64,000 nucleotides of DNA, taken from NCBI RefSeq assembly GCF_002836975.1, contig NZ_NIJK01000029.1, positions 1-64,000 of the forward strand. The letters are read 5' to 3'. Position numbers and translations under genes: made by a program. The stretch's first letter is position 1; each line of letters begins with the position of its first letter. This stretch comes from Shewanella indica (GTDB lineage Bacteria; Pseudomonadota; Gammaproteobacteria; Enterobacterales; Shewanellaceae). The notes beneath the pieces are model-generated. The model saw nothing but the letters and a program-made list of their open reading frames with translations, did not search any database and was not told where the DNA came from. Positions 8,814 through 18,474 of the stretch are shown piece after piece.

Positions 8814-9740
8814 ATGGCATACAAGCTGCTGTTACTCACCCGGGAAAATGCTGAATATCGACAGTTGTTGTCAGAAAAATCACTTCCTGGCCTCACTATT
8901 CTGGGCGATGACCCGGCCAATATCACCAGTGCCGATATCTGGCTGGCCGAGCCGGCTCTGGCCCAACCGCTGCTGAGTCACGGCAAGAATCTCAGCTGGT
9001 TGCAATCAACCTTCGCCGGTGTCGATAAACTGCTTGGCGCTAAAACCAGGAAAGACTACCTGCTGACCAATGTGAAGGGGATCTTCGGCCCCTTGATGAG
9101 TGAATATGTGTTCGGTTATCTGCTCGCCGAAGTTCGCCAACATGCGCTGTATCATCACCAGCAGCAGGAGAAATACTGGCACCCAGGTCCTCTGGCCACC
9201 TTGCAGGGGATGAAGATGCTGATCCTGGGCACAGGTTCCATCGGCGAGCACCTGGCCGCCAGCGCCAAACACTTCAAAATGCAGGTCTGGGGCATGAACC
9301 GCAGCCAAAGGGCCGTCGCGGGCTTTGATTGCATCATCAGCCCGGCCCAGCTCGATGAGCTTTTGCCCCAGGCCGATGTGGTTGTCAACACTCTGCCGAG
9401 CACTCAGGAAAGCCGAGGTTTGCTGAGCAAAGAAAGACTGGCACTACTCAAAGACAGCGCGATACTGTTCAACATAGGCCGCGGCGACGCCCTAGATCTC
9501 GATGCCCTGGTGGTCGAACTCGGCCGCAGAAACCGGCTTAAAGCCGTGCTGGATGTGTTTGCCCAGGAGCCGCTGTCACCGCTGCATCCCATCTGGGATC
9601 GCCCCAATGCGGTAATCACTCCCCATATTTCAGCGCCCAGCTTCCCGTCTCAGGTGGTCGATATCTTCGCCCGCAACTATCACCACTATCTCAATGCTGA
9701 ATCACTGGAGAACCTGGTGTACTTCGACAGAGGTTACTAA
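8814..9740 (+). CDS. D-2-hydroxyacid dehydrogenase, GhrA-like
   Basis: 308 aa. An NAD(P)-dependent oxidoreductase of 2-keto acids such as glyoxylate or hydroxypyruvate. The Rossmann motif is LGTGSIGEHLA near residue 139. The NIGRGDALD segment contributes the catalytic Arg region, the VFAQEPL segment the Glu, and TPHISAPS the catalytic His. The catalytic domain is short, as in the GhrA/DDH group. The start has AAGGA 8 nt upstream. The physiological substrate is not determined by sequence. Confidence 0.9.
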   Translation: MAYKLLLLTRENAEYRQLLSEKSLPGLTILGDDPANITSADIWLAEPALAQPLLSHGKNLSWLQSTFAGVDKLLGAKTRKDYLLTNVKGIFGPLMSEYVFGYLLAEVRQHALYHHQQQEKYWHPGPLATLQGMKMLILGTGSIGEHLAASAKHFKMQVWGMNRSQRAVAGFDCIISPAQLDELLPQADVVVNTLPSTQESRGLLSKERLALLKDSAILFNIGRGDALDLDALVVELGRRNRLKAVLDVFAQEPLSPLHPIWDRPNAVITPHISAPSFPSQVVDIFARNYHHYLNAESLENLVYFDRGY

Positions 9741-9889
9741 TCCTTCCTCTAGCGCGCCCATTCCTCCGGGCGCGGTGCTATTTGCTGACTAAAGACCTAA
9801 GGAAGTTCTTGCAAAGGACTAGAGCCATTTGCTGCGAACCACGCCTTGCATCCAAGCCCGCAAGCCGACGCAGAGCACACATGAGACTT

Positions 9890-9906
9890 GTTCGCACCTT
9901 CCCTAA
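9890..9906. repeat. Short match to the 49612-49660 inverted-repeat element
   Basis: GTTCGCACCTTCCCTAA here differs by one base in 17 from 49645-49661, the end of a long perfect inverted repeat 40 kb away. The sequence to its left contains a loosely similar TAAGGAAG stretch near 9801, so this may be a decayed or longer member of the same dispersed family. The rest of the 292-bp gap 9741-10032 holds the bfd control region and no gene. Confidence 0.4.
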
Positions 9907-9959
9907 TAACCAACTAAAGGGTGATCTACCCTAAAATATATCCAAGCGTTATTAGTATT

Positions 9960-9978
9960 GATAACAGTTTTCATTTAG
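9960..9978 (+). promoter_or_regulatory. Candidate Fur box upstream of bfd
   Basis: GATAACAGTTTTCATTTAG matches the classical 19-bp Fur consensus at about 11 positions, including the GATAA and TCATT blocks. It lies about 55 bp before bfd, a gene that is Fur-regulated in many gammaproteobacteria. A separate small dyad, AGGGT-5-ACCCT, sits at 9918-9932. Confidence 0.4.
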
Positions 9979-10032
9979 AATTGCGTATTGAAAAATAACG
10001 TCCACTTACCAGCAGTAACCGGAGCCCGATAA

Positions 10033-10224
10033 ATGTACGTTTGTCTGTGTCATGCAATTACGGATACCCAGATAAAGCAGGCAGTCAGCCAGGGAGATGT
10101 TAGCCTCAGCGAGGTGAAAAAACGCCTCGGGGTGGGTGATCAATGCGGTAAGTGTGTACGGATGGCGACGCAAATCATCCAAAATCAGCTGGATCTTGAG
10201 CCCAATTATTACGAAGTCGCCTGA
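10033..10224 (+). CDS. bfd: Bacterioferritin-associated ferredoxin
   Basis: 63 aa. A small [2Fe-2S] protein that reduces the haem of bacterioferritin so that stored iron is released. The four cluster cysteines are C4, C6, C38 and C41 in the CxC...CxxC pattern of the Bfd/BFD-like [2Fe-2S] domain. No bacterioferritin gene is in the window. A strong bidirectional terminator separates it from convergent parC. Iron-dependent control is likely (see the candidate Fur box). Confidence 0.95.
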   Translation: MYVCLCHAITDTQIKQAVSQGDVSLSEVKKRLGVGDQCGKCVRMATQIIQNQLDLEPNYYEVA

Positions 10225-10240
10225 TATATCAGGTAAAAAA

Positions 10241-10268
10241 CAAAAGCCGCATCATGATGCGGCTTTTG
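10241..10268. terminator. Bidirectional terminator between bfd and parC
   Basis: A 28-bp perfect palindrome with GCCGCATC arms flanked by A and T runs. It serves convergent bfd and parC. Confidence 0.88.
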
Positions 10269-10300
10269 TGGTTTTTGGGCCGGGCTACTTTTGGGTCGGG

Positions 10301-12568
10301 CTACAGCGCCGGTTCCTCCACACTGACTTCAACACTGTCGACTCTTTGCAACCCTCTAGGCAGCTTGGCACCGCGGCGGCCACGCTCACCACGATAATGC
10401 TCCAGATCGCTGCTCTTTAGTGTCAGCTTACGCTTGCCGGCCCAAAGGGTGACATTGGCGCCTTCCGGCACCAAGTAAAGGTGAGTCACCAACTCTTCAC
10501 GGTTTTTCGCCCGCTCCGATGGGATGCCGATGATCTTATTGCCCTTGCCCTTGGCCAACTGCGGTAGTGCCTCCATGGAGAACATCAGCATCCGCCCTTC
10601 ATTGGTGATGGCCAGAATCGAACTGGGTCTGGACTTGTCCAGTTTACGTGGCGTCAAAGCCTTGGCATTGGTCGGCAGCGTCAGCAAAGCCTTACCCGCC
10701 TTGTTGCGCGACACCATGTCCTTAAAGGCGCAGATAAAGCCGTAACCGGCATCACTCGCCAGCAGGAAGCAGTTATCATCATCCCCGAGCAATACGTGCT
10801 CCATGCTCTCCCCCGGGGCCAGATTGAATCTGGTGGTAATAGGTTCCCCTTGGCTGCGGGCCGAAGGCAGAGTATGGGTATCCGTGGCGAAGGCACGCCC
10901 GGCGCTGTCAATAAACACAGATTGCTGGTTGCTGCGTCCGGCCGCGGCGCAGAGGAAGCTGTCACCTGCCTTGTAGGACAACCCGGCGGCGTCGATATCA
11001 TGCCCCTTGGCACAGCGTACCCAACCCTTTTCAGATAGCACCACAGTCACGGGCTCGGTTGGCACCAACTCCTGCTCCGACAAGGCTCTTGATTCGCTTC
11101 TCACCACCAGTGGCGAGCGGCGGTCATCACCATAGGTTTCCGCATCTGCCTGCAACTCTTTCTTGATCAAGGTCTTCAGGCGACGTTCCGAACTGAGCAG
11201 CAGTTGCAGCTTTTCCCGCTCGGCTTCGAGCTCATCCTGCTCACCACGGATCTTCATCTCTTCCAGCTTGGCCAGATGGCGCAGCTTGAGCTCCAGAATC
11301 GCTTCGGCTTGCTTGTCTGTCAGCCCAAAGCGGCGCATCAGTTCGGCCTTGGGTTCATCGTGAAAGCGGATGATCTCTATCACTTCATCGATATTGAGGA
11401 AGGCAATCATCAAGGCTTCAAGAATATGCAACCTGGCCAGTACTTTATCCAGACGGAATTCCAGACGGCGGCGCACTGTATGAATTCGAAACTCCAGCCA
11501 CTCACTCAAGAGTTGCTTGAGGCCCTTAACCTGGGGCCGACCATCGAGACCGAGCACATTGAGGTTGACCCTATAACTCTTTTCCAGATCTGTGGTGGCA
11601 AACAGGTGCGCCATCATCTGTTCGATATCGACCCGGTTGGATCTCGGCACTATTACCAAGCGCACCGGACTTTCATGGTCCGATTCATCGCGCAAGTCTG
11701 TCACCATGGGCAACTTCTTGGCCTGCATCTGCGCCGCCAACTGCTCGAGGATCTTGCTGGAGCTGGCCTGGTGCGGCAAAGCCGTTATTACCACTTCACC
11801 GTTTTCCACTGTGTAAACCGCACGGGCCTTGATTGATCCGCGGCCCGACTCATAGACCTTGGCAATTTCGGCGCTCGGGGTAATGATTTCGGCCGCTGTC
11901 GGATAATCGGGCCCTGGCACCAATTCCATCAGCCGCGGCAGATCAGCCTTAGGATTATCCAGCAGCTCGATACAGGCGCTGGCGAGCTCGCGGGCGTTAT
12001 GGGGTGGGATATCCGTCGCCATACCCACAGCGATACCGGTAATACCGTTGAGCAAAATATGCGGCAGTCTGGCCGGCAGTACCAAGGGCTCTTTCAGGGT
12101 GCCGTCAAAGTTGACGCCCCAGTCCACTGTACCTTGACCAAGTTCGCTGAGCAGCACCTCGGAAAACTTGGATAACCTGGCTTCGGTATAACGCATGGCC
12201 GCAAACGACTTGGGATCGTCCGGTGCCCCCCAGTTACCCTGACCATCCACCAAGGGATAGCGATAGGTAAAGGGCTGCGCCATCAGTACCATAGCTTCGT
12301 AACAGGCGCTGTCGCCGTGCGGGTGATACTTACCCAGCACGTCACCCACGGTACGGGCCGACTTCTTGTATTTGGCCGCCGCCGATAATCCCAGCTCGCT
12401 CATGGCGTAGACAATTCGCCGTTGCACCGGCTTAAGGCCATCGCCGATATGCGGCAAGGCCCGATCCATGATCACATACATGGAATAGTTGAGATACGCC
12501 TCTTCGGTGAAGCGCCTGAGCGGCATCTGCTCCACGCCATCCAGGCTCAAGGCTATCGCATCACTCAT
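10301..12568 (-). CDS. parC: DNA topoisomerase IV subunit A
   Basis: 755 aa. With ParE it decatenates daughter chromosomes. The winged-helix region carries the quinolone-determining segment [11 protein letters not shown]87 and E91 correspond to E. coli S80 and E84 and are wild type. The catalytic Tyr sits in [10 protein letters not shown]. The C-terminal half is the beta-propeller DNA-binding domain. Its start shares a base with the stop of the upstream PQQ dehydrogenase gene (TAATG), so the two are translationally coupled. Confidence 0.97.
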   Translation of the reverse strand: MSDAIALSLDGVEQMPLRRFTEEAYLNYSMYVIMDRALPHIGDGLKPVQRRIVYAMSELGLSAAAKYKKSARTVGDVLGKYHPHGDSACYEAMVLMAQPFTYRYPLVDGQGNWGAPDDPKSFAAMRYTEARLSKFSEVLLSELGQGTVDWGVNFDGTLKEPLVLPARLPHILLNGITGIAVGMATDIPPHNARELASACIELLDNPKADLPRLMELVPGPDYPTAAEIITPSAEIAKVYESGRGSIKARAVYTVENGEVVITALPHQASSSKILEQLAAQMQAKKLPMVTDLRDESDHESPVRLVIVPRSNRVDIEQMMAHLFATTDLEKSYRVNLNVLGLDGRPQVKGLKQLLSEWLEFRIHTVRRRLEFRLDKVLARLHILEALMIAFLNIDEVIEIIRFHDEPKAELMRRFGLTDKQAEAILELKLRHLAKLEEMKIRGEQDELEAEREKLQLLLSSERRLKTLIKKELQADAETYGDDRRSPLVVRSESRALSEQELVPTEPVTVVLSEKGWVRCAKGHDIDAAGLSYKAGDSFLCAAAGRSNQQSVFIDSAGRAFATDTHTLPSARSQGEPITTRFNLAPGESMEHVLLGDDDNCFLLASDAGYGFICAFKDMVSRNKAGKALLTLPTNAKALTPRKLDKSRPSSILAITNEGRMLMFSMEALPQLAKGKGNKIIGIPSERAKNREELVTHLYLVPEGANVTLWAGKRKLTLKSSDLEHYRGERGRRGAKLPRGLQRVDSVEVSVEEPAL

Positions 12569-13743
12569 TATTTATTTTCCTGTTCAGGTGCCGGCGCATA
12601 GTCCGACTCAGATTCAGCATCTTCTGCACCAGTGTCTTTGTAGTACAGGCGGTAGATGTTTCCCTTCAGATCATCCGAAATATAGACGGCGCCATCCGGG
12701 GCCATCGCCAGTGAATGGGGTCTGGCCACCGGAAACTCACCATCGAGAAAACTCACCAGGGTGCGGCGATTGCTCACCTGGCGGCCATCGGTTTCCAGCA
12801 CCACTATCTGATAGCCCACCTTGCTGGAACGGTTCCAGGAGCCGTTCTCTGCCAATAAAATCCGGTTATGGTATTCAGCGGGAAACTGGTTTCCGCGATA
12901 AAACAGCATCCCCATAGGGGATACATGGGCCGGCAGTTCATAGACTGGCTTGGTGATATTCAGGCTCTTGGGTTCTTCATAGGCAGGTTCCTGGACATCT
13001 TTGCCATGTACATAAGGGAAACCATAATGCGCCCCGGCAACGTCAACCCGGTTGATTTCATCAGGAGGCAGATTATCCCCCATCCAATCACGGCTCATAT
13101 CGGCAAACCAAAGGCGGTTATCCAGTGGCGACCAGTCAAAACCTATGACATTACGTATTCCGAGTGCTATCTGCTGACTCCCGCCCGAGTCTACATTCAC
13201 GGCAATGATGCTGCCAAAAGGGGCGCTGGGCTCACACACATTACAAGGGGCGCTGATAGCAATATAGAGCCTGCCATCCGGACCAAAGCGCATGGCTCTG
13301 GCACTCTTTCTGCCATTGCCCGGCAGTTGATCATAGACTTCCCGAGCGCGCGGAGGACGTCTGAGCCTAGGTTCAATATCCTGGTACACCACCACTCTAT
13401 CTTCCAGGGCAACATAAAGGTCACCCTTGTGAAAAGCCAAGGCTTCCGGGTAATCCAAGCCCTTGGCTATCAGATAACGTTTATCGACCCGGCCATCATG
13501 GTTACTGTCGACCAAAGCGTGAATCGTACCGCTCTTGTGAGAACCGACAAACAGAGTGCCTTCATCTCCTACTGCCATCTGTTTGGCATCGCCAACATCT
13601 GTAGCATAAAGAGAAACACCAAAGCCTTTAGTCACGGTAATGATCATCGACTGAGATGCATGGGCCGCTGCGCTCAGCAACACAGCTCCCAACAGGAGCA
13701 AGCCTCCACCGGCCGCGATACCGATTCTGTTATTCAGGTTCAT
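12568..13743 (-). CDS. PQQ-dependent sugar dehydrogenase family protein
   Basis: 391 aa with an N-terminal signal peptide ending near AHASQ. The beta-propeller resembles soluble aldose sugar dehydrogenase/sorbosone dehydrogenase proteins: [14 protein letters not shown] and the blade motif [18 protein letters not shown] are typical. It is expected to act in the periplasm with PQQ, but no substrate can be named. I start at ATG 13743 because AAGG is then 5 nt upstream; the ATG at 13746 is too close. It sits between parE (47 bp away) and parC (overlapping), an unusual place for a dehydrogenase. Confidence 0.85.
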   Translation of the reverse strand: MNLNNRIGIAAGGGLLLLGAVLLSAAAHASQSMIITVTKGFGVSLYATDVGDAKQMAVGDEGTLFVGSHKSGTIHALVDSNHDGRVDKRYLIAKGLDYPEALAFHKGDLYVALEDRVVVYQDIEPRLRRPPRAREVYDQLPGNGRKSARAMRFGPDGRLYIAISAPCNVCEPSAPFGSIIAVNVDSGGSQQIALGIRNVIGFDWSPLDNRLWFADMSRDWMGDNLPPDEINRVDVAGAHYGFPYVHGKDVQEPAYEEPKSLNITKPVYELPAHVSPMGMLFYRGNQFPAEYHNRILLAENGSWNRSSKVGYQIVVLETDGRQVSNRRTLVSFLDGEFPVARPHSLAMAPDGAVYISDDLKGNIYRLYYKDTGAEDAESESDYAPAPEQENK

Positions 13744-13790
13744 CATATCCTTGCCTTTAAATTTTATAGTTATTGGCACATCAAGGGCGA

Positions 13791-15677
13791 TTACAGCTGA
13801 GCAAGGTCTCCCTTGGTTTCCAGCCACGACTTGCGATCACCCGAACGCTTTTTGGCCAGCAACATGTCCATCAATGCCACCGTCTCGTCGACATCGTCTA
13901 TCGTCAGCTGCACCAATCTACGGGTGTTGGGATCCATGGTCGTTTCCCTCAGTTGCAGTGGGTTCATCTCACCCAGACCTTTAAAGCGGGTGACCTGCAC
14001 TTTACCTTTCTTGTTGTCTGCGGCAATCCGGTCAAGAATGCCTTGCTTTTCAGGCTCATCCAAAGCGTAAAACACTTCTTTACCTATATCGATACGGAAC
14101 AGTGGCGGCATGGCGATATACACATGCCCCTTTTCAACCAAGGTGCGATAGTGCTTCAGAAACAGCGCGCACAGCAAGGTCGCTATGTGCAAACCGTCTG
14201 AGTCGGCATCGGCGAGAATACAGATCTTGCCGTACCTGAGTTCGGAAATATCGTCGCTGTCGGGATCGCAGCCTATAGCCACTGAGATATCGTGCACTTC
14301 CTGAGAGGCCAGCACCTGGCTCGCTTCCACTTCCCAGGTGTTGAGGATCTTACCCCGCAGCGGCATGATCGCCTGAAATTCTCTGTCTCTGGCCTGTTTG
14401 GCACTGCCACCGGCCGAGTCCCCTTCCACCAGAAATAACTCGGAACGCGCCGGGTCCTGGCCGGTACAGTCGGTCAGTTTACCGGGCAGAGCAGGGCCGG
14501 AAGTGACCTTCTTGCGGGCAACTTTCTTCGCCGCCCTGAGACGCTTCTGGGCGTTATTGATGCACATTTCGGCCAGCAGTTCGGCCTGATCTGTGTTGCT
14601 GTTGAGCCAGAGGCTGAAGGCATCACGCACCACACCCGACACAAATGCAGAGCACTGGCGGCTGGAGAGTTTCTCCTTGGTCTGACCGGCAAATTGCGGA
14701 TCTTGCATCTTCACCGACAGAATAAAACTGGCCTTATCCCAGATATCTTCCGGGCTAAGCTTAATTCCTCTTGGGATCAGGTTGCGAAACTCACAGAATT
14801 CACGCATCGACTCGAGCAGTCCCTGACGGAAACCGTTCACATGGGTACCACCAAGCGGCGTTGGGATCAGGTTAACATAGCTTTCGCTGATACTGTCTCC
14901 GCCCTCGGGCAGCCAGGTAATGGCCCAGTCGGCGGCTTCCAAATTGGTTTTGATACTACCAACAAAAGGCTCCTGCGGCAGAGCCGGTGCCTCTTTAAGG
15001 GAGTCTTTCAGATAGTCGGTCAGACCCTCTTCATAAAACCACTCATGGACCTCAGCGTTTTGTTTGTTGGTGAAACGAATTCTGAGCCCGGGGCAGAGCA
15101 CCGCCTTGGCCCGCAACAGGTAAGTCAGCTTGGTGACCGAAAAGTTGGGCGAATCAAAATAGCTGGGCTCAGGCCAGAATTGCACCCGGGTGCCGGTATT
15201 GCGGCGCCCGCAGGTACCGGTTTCCCTGAGGCTCTCGACCTTATCGCCATGCTCGAAGGCCATTTCATAGACTTTGGCATCGCGGCGCACAGTGATCTCG
15301 ACTCTTCGAGAAAGAGCGTTGACCACAGAGATCCCCACCCCGTGCAAACCACCGGAAAATTGATAGTTTTTGTTGGAAAACTTACCACCGGCGTGCAATT
15401 TGGTCAGGATCAGCTCGACCCCGGGGATCCCCTCCTCAGGGTGAATATCCACCGGCATACCACGGCCATCGTCTGTGACTTCAAGGGAGTTGTCTGTGTG
15501 CAACACCACATCGATTCGAGTTGCAAACCCGGCCAAGGCCTCATCGACACTGTTATCTATGACTTCCTGACCCATATGGTTGGGTCGAGTGGTATCGGTA
15601 TACATGCCGGGACGGCGTTTTACCGGATCCAGTCCGTTCAGTACTTCAATGGCATCGGAGGTGTATTGATTGGTCAT
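13791..15677 (-). CDS. parE: DNA topoisomerase IV subunit B
   Basis: 628 aa, against 630 in E. coli. The ATPase subunit of topoisomerase IV. The N-terminal GHKL ATPase domain has EVIDNSVDEALAG and DDGRGMPVD, and the TOPRIM domain has LVEGDSAGGSAKQ and DADSDGLHI with its metal-binding acids. The start at ATG 15677 gives MTNQYTSDAIEVL, matching the family; an upstream GTG would add three residues. It follows yqiA in the leftward nudF-yqiB-cpdA-yqiA-parE run. Confidence 0.97.
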   Translation of the reverse strand: MTNQYTSDAIEVLNGLDPVKRRPGMYTDTTRPNHMGQEVIDNSVDEALAGFATRIDVVLHTDNSLEVTDDGRGMPVDIHPEEGIPGVELILTKLHAGGKFSNKNYQFSGGLHGVGISVVNALSRRVEITVRRDAKVYEMAFEHGDKVESLRETGTCGRRNTGTRVQFWPEPSYFDSPNFSVTKLTYLLRAKAVLCPGLRIRFTNKQNAEVHEWFYEEGLTDYLKDSLKEAPALPQEPFVGSIKTNLEAADWAITWLPEGGDSISESYVNLIPTPLGGTHVNGFRQGLLESMREFCEFRNLIPRGIKLSPEDIWDKASFILSVKMQDPQFAGQTKEKLSSRQCSAFVSGVVRDAFSLWLNSNTDQAELLAEMCINNAQKRLRAAKKVARKKVTSGPALPGKLTDCTGQDPARSELFLVEGDSAGGSAKQARDREFQAIMPLRGKILNTWEVEASQVLASQEVHDISVAIGCDPDSDDISELRYGKICILADADSDGLHIATLLCALFLKHYRTLVEKGHVYIAMPPLFRIDIGKEVFYALDEPEKQGILDRIAADNKKGKVQVTRFKGLGEMNPLQLRETTMDPNTRRLVQLTIDDVDETVALMDMLLAKKRSGDRKSWLETKGDLAQL

Positions 15678-15730
15678 AGCGCACACTGTCTTTTATGTTC
15701 AGGCCATGGTGGGCCGCGAGGATCTGATTG

Positions 15731-16306
15731 TCAAGATAAGTGTAAAAAACGGCAGACTGAGCCCAGCTTGTCGCCGTAACCCACAAAACTATGGTTTCCA
15801 CCGCTTTCCAGCAGCATCTCACAGCAGTGATATTTGCCCAGAGCCTGGCGATAATCCAGTACCTCATCGGCAGGCTGTAATAATACAAAAAAACGATCCG
15901 GATTGAGAATGACCGGCGTATCAAATTCAATCAGCTGTAGCTGATGCTCCGGCAATAATTGATAGTGTTCATCGGTATAGGGGTTGTACTGTGCCCCCAA
16001 ATAATCACCAAAGAGCTCAAAAGGGCGCACCGCCGGGTTTATCAGTACCGCCTTGCCGCCATAACGCTCTGCCAACCAAGAGGCAAAATAACCGCCGAGG
16101 GATGATCCGATAAACGCCAGTGGCTCGCCGCTGGCCTTGGCGGCTTCGGTCAACTGAATCAGTAGTTCCATCGCCACCTTGGGCGAAGTGGGTAGTTGTG
16201 GCTGTTCCAGTCGCACACCGGGAAAGTGTTGTTCAATATAGGTACGGGTAAGCACAGCCTTGTCAGACAAAGGAGAACTGTTGAAACCGTGAATATAGAG
16301 CAGCAT
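15731..16306 (-). CDS. yqiA: YqiA-family esterase
   Basis: 191 aa. An alpha/beta-hydrolase with the nucleophile elbow GSSLGG near residue 87, an N-terminal LLYIHGFNSSP oxyanion segment and a C-terminal GGNHSF carrying the catalytic His. E. coli YqiA hydrolyses short acyl and CoA esters in vitro, and its true substrate is unclear. The position between cpdA and parE is conserved in gammaproteobacteria. Confidence 0.93.
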   Translation of the reverse strand: MLLYIHGFNSSPLSDKAVLTRTYIEQHFPGVRLEQPQLPTSPKVAMELLIQLTEAAKASGEPLAFIGSSLGGYFASWLAERYGGKAVLINPAVRPFELFGDYLGAQYNPYTDEHYQLLPEHQLQLIEFDTPVILNPDRFFVLLQPADEVLDYRQALGKYHCCEMLLESGGNHSFVGYGDKLGSVCRFLHLS

Positions 16307-16341
16307 AGTTCCTCACAAGGGGCCACTGCTCCAAAGCAAAC

Positions 16342-17181
16342 TCAGTAGCCGCTGGCCTCAGCATCCGGTGCGAAGCGTTCGCCCGGGATCCGATAAACAT
16401 TGGTGAGCATGCTACCATCTGGCTTGAGCTCCAGTAAACGGTAGCCTGGCTGTAGTGCATCCAGCGCAAAATAGGAAGACAAGGGTTTGAATTGAATACA
16501 GGTCGATGGTGTCGCCATCAAGGAAAGCTTGTGACCTTCCCCCTGATATTCAGTATCCAGTTGCTGATGAACATGACCCCAGAGCATGCCCTTTATCTGA
16601 GGGTAACGCCCCATTTCTTTGAGGAACTGGGCGCCGTTGTCCATGCAATGTTGATCCAACCAGGTGCAGTCCACCAACACAGGGTTATGGTGCATCACCA
16701 ACAGCACATGCCTGTCAGGTTCGGCGGCGATGGCACTACGGATGATCTCAATTTCGCTTTCGGCCATATGACCACCGGGTTTTCCCCGCACTGTAGAGTC
16801 CAGCAGGATAATCTGCCAACTCCCGGCCAACACCCGCCTGTGACCATAGACACGCTCGCCCTGCATATGTAGATACATGATCCTGGGGTCATCATGGTTG
16901 CCCGGCAAATAATGGCAAGGCAAATTCAGCGGTTTGATGGCTTCAACAAAGTTACGGTATGACTCACCGGAATAATCCTGACTGATGTCACCACTGGCCA
17001 GCAGCATGTCAGCGGGATACTTGACGGCCTGGATAGTATTGATAACGGCGTTGAGACTGTTGGCGGTATTGACGCCAAGAAGCTGTCCTTCAGGTTCGGC
17101 AAACAGGTGAGGATCTGTGATCTGCACCAAACGAACACTCTTGTCCTCAGGAATACCGTATGTGATTGCCTCTTTCAGCAC
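16342..17181 (-). CDS. cpdA: 3',5'-cyclic-AMP phosphodiesterase
   Basis: 279 aa. A class III calcineurin-like metallophosphoesterase that hydrolyses cAMP to AMP and so moderates CRP signalling. Metal-binding motifs are DPHLF near residue 23, GDISQD near 65, GNHDD near 96, and later MHHNP and GHVHQ. It lies 35 bp after yqiA on the genomic map and 15 bp downstream of yqiB in the operon direction. Confidence 0.95.
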   Translation of the reverse strand: MLKEAITYGIPEDKSVRLVQITDPHLFAEPEGQLLGVNTANSLNAVINTIQAVKYPADMLLASGDISQDYSGESYRNFVEAIKPLNLPCHYLPGNHDDPRIMYLHMQGERVYGHRRVLAGSWQIILLDSTVRGKPGGHMAESEIEIIRSAIAAEPDRHVLLVMHHNPVLVDCTWLDQHCMDNGAQFLKEMGRYPQIKGMLWGHVHQQLDTEYQGEGHKLSLMATPSTCIQFKPLSSYFALDALQPGYRLLELKPDGSMLTNVYRIPGERFAPDAEASGY

Positions 17182-17196
17182 ATTGATTACCCAATC

Positions 17197-17631
17197 TCAG
17201 GACTGACAAACGAGGCGCGCCTGACAGTCTATTTTCAATAACTCCTCCAGGAAGGCGTTTACCTGGTACTTTTCATCGCGGTGATACATGCGTAAGTTCG
17301 GATAATCATACACCGGCCGCAATTGGTAAATCTGTCGGCTGCTTAACACTTCTGCTAATTTAGCATCATGATAAATCCGCACGGTAACTTTGGGGACAGG
17401 CACCAATCCGCCCTTCCCCACATGACGGGAAATACTCACCAGCTGGGTATAGCGGGTATTCTCCAGCAGCTCGACATCCAGGCAACCGAAATCACCTTCT
17501 ACCTGCCAGCTTTCACCCACTTCACCTTGCTCCGGCAACCAGCGTTGAATATGACCGTAGTTGCGACCACACAAAGCTAAAAAGCGGCTGACATCCGGCT
17601 GGTATTTCTTGTCACTATCTCTCTTGTTCAT
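17197..17631 (-). CDS. yqiB: DUF1249 family protein YqiB
   Basis: 144 aa, the usual size for DUF1249. Function unknown, but the gene almost always lies between nudF and cpdA. The conserved C-terminal stretch includes YDYPNLRMYHRDEK. I start at ATG 17631, which overlaps the end of nudF by 17 bp; the longer open frame upstream runs in the coding sequence of nudF and has no family similarity. Confidence 0.9.
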   Translation of the reverse strand: MNKRDSDKKYQPDVSRFLALCGRNYGHIQRWLPEQGEVGESWQVEGDFGCLDVELLENTRYTQLVSISRHVGKGGLVPVPKVTVRIYHDAKLAEVLSSRQIYQLRPVYDYPNLRMYHRDEKYQVNAFLEELLKIDCQARLVCQS

Positions 17632-18238
17632 CGGCCTGCAGTAAATCTTGATAATTGAGCTGCAACCATTGCAGCCCGAGTACGGTTGAAGCGTTGTCGA
17701 TTTCGCCACTGAGCACTTTGGCATAAGCATCAACGCGGGAAAGCACATGCAGCCGAATATCTTCATGCTCTTCGGCCAAGCCGTGCAGCCCGTTTGCTTT
17801 GGATGAATCTACCTCAGCCCAATAGAAGTAGAAACGCTCACTACAACCTCCGGGGCTGGAAAGATAGCTGCTTACGGCCGAAATTGCACTGGAGTTGAGT
17901 CCGGTTTCTTCCAAAAGTTCCCGTTTGGCGACATCCTCGGCCACTTCGCCGGGGGCAATCATACCCGCCACCAACTCCAGCAGCCAAGGGGATTCACTGG
18001 TTTCCAATGCAGGGAATCGCACCTGCTCTATCAGCACCACTTTGTCTTCTTGCGGATCGTAGGGCAAAACCACTACGGCGTGACCCCGCTCAAATACCTC
18101 GCGACTCACTTCCTCACTCCAGCCCCCGGCAAACAGCCGATGACGGAAACGATATTCCTCCATCCGGAAAAAGCCACGGTATAGCGTGCGCTGCCCCAGC
18201 ACCTGAACATCCTCTTTGGTGAATTTTTCTACTGCCAT
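17615..18238 (-). CDS. nudF: ADP-ribose pyrophosphatase
   Basis: 207 aa. A Nudix hydrolase that cleaves ADP-ribose to AMP and ribose 5-phosphate. The Nudix box is GEVAEDVAKRELLEETGLN. The N-terminal part carries the YRFRHRLFAGGWS segment typical of NudF. ATG 18238 has GGAG 5 nt upstream, so I prefer it to the GTG two codons earlier. It is the first gene of the leftward operon, divergent from tolC. Confidence 0.95.
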   Translation of the reverse strand: MAVEKFTKEDVQVLGQRTLYRGFFRMEEYRFRHRLFAGGWSEEVSREVFERGHAVVVLPYDPQEDKVVLIEQVRFPALETSESPWLLELVAGMIAPGEVAEDVAKRELLEETGLNSSAISAVSSYLSSPGGCSERFYFYWAEVDSSKANGLHGLAEEHEDIRLHVLSRVDAYAKVLSGEIDNASTVLGLQWLQLNYQDLLQADEQER

Positions 18239-18319
18239 TTTCACTCCGCTTTAGCTATAAAAGATGCAATTTCAACCCACCCGGCACCATTTACCAATAA
18301 AATCTGTTACACTTCCGAA

Positions 18320-18349
18320 TTGACTTGAAAACGGTTGATTTTTTAGTAT
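18320..18349 (+). promoter_or_regulatory. Candidate sigma-70 promoter for tolC
   Basis: TTGACT (18320-18325) and TAGTAT (18344-18349) are 18 bp apart. The remainder of the leader to 18474 contains a tandem CGGGAAGCG repeat near 18375-18393. No promoter for nudF was clear on the other strand. Confidence 0.45.
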
Positions 18350-18474
18350 CAAAACCATTAAGTTTTGCTGTATCGGGAAGCGTCGGGAAGCGCAAACCGC
18401 CTTTATCAAAGGCATTAACAGTCTAACGAAGTTGAAACCGCCCGTCACAGGGTGTTTGTCTATAAGGACAGCCA

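Noticed and set aside
14694-15779. 361-aa plus-strand frame
   Set aside because: Antisense to parE, which is complete.
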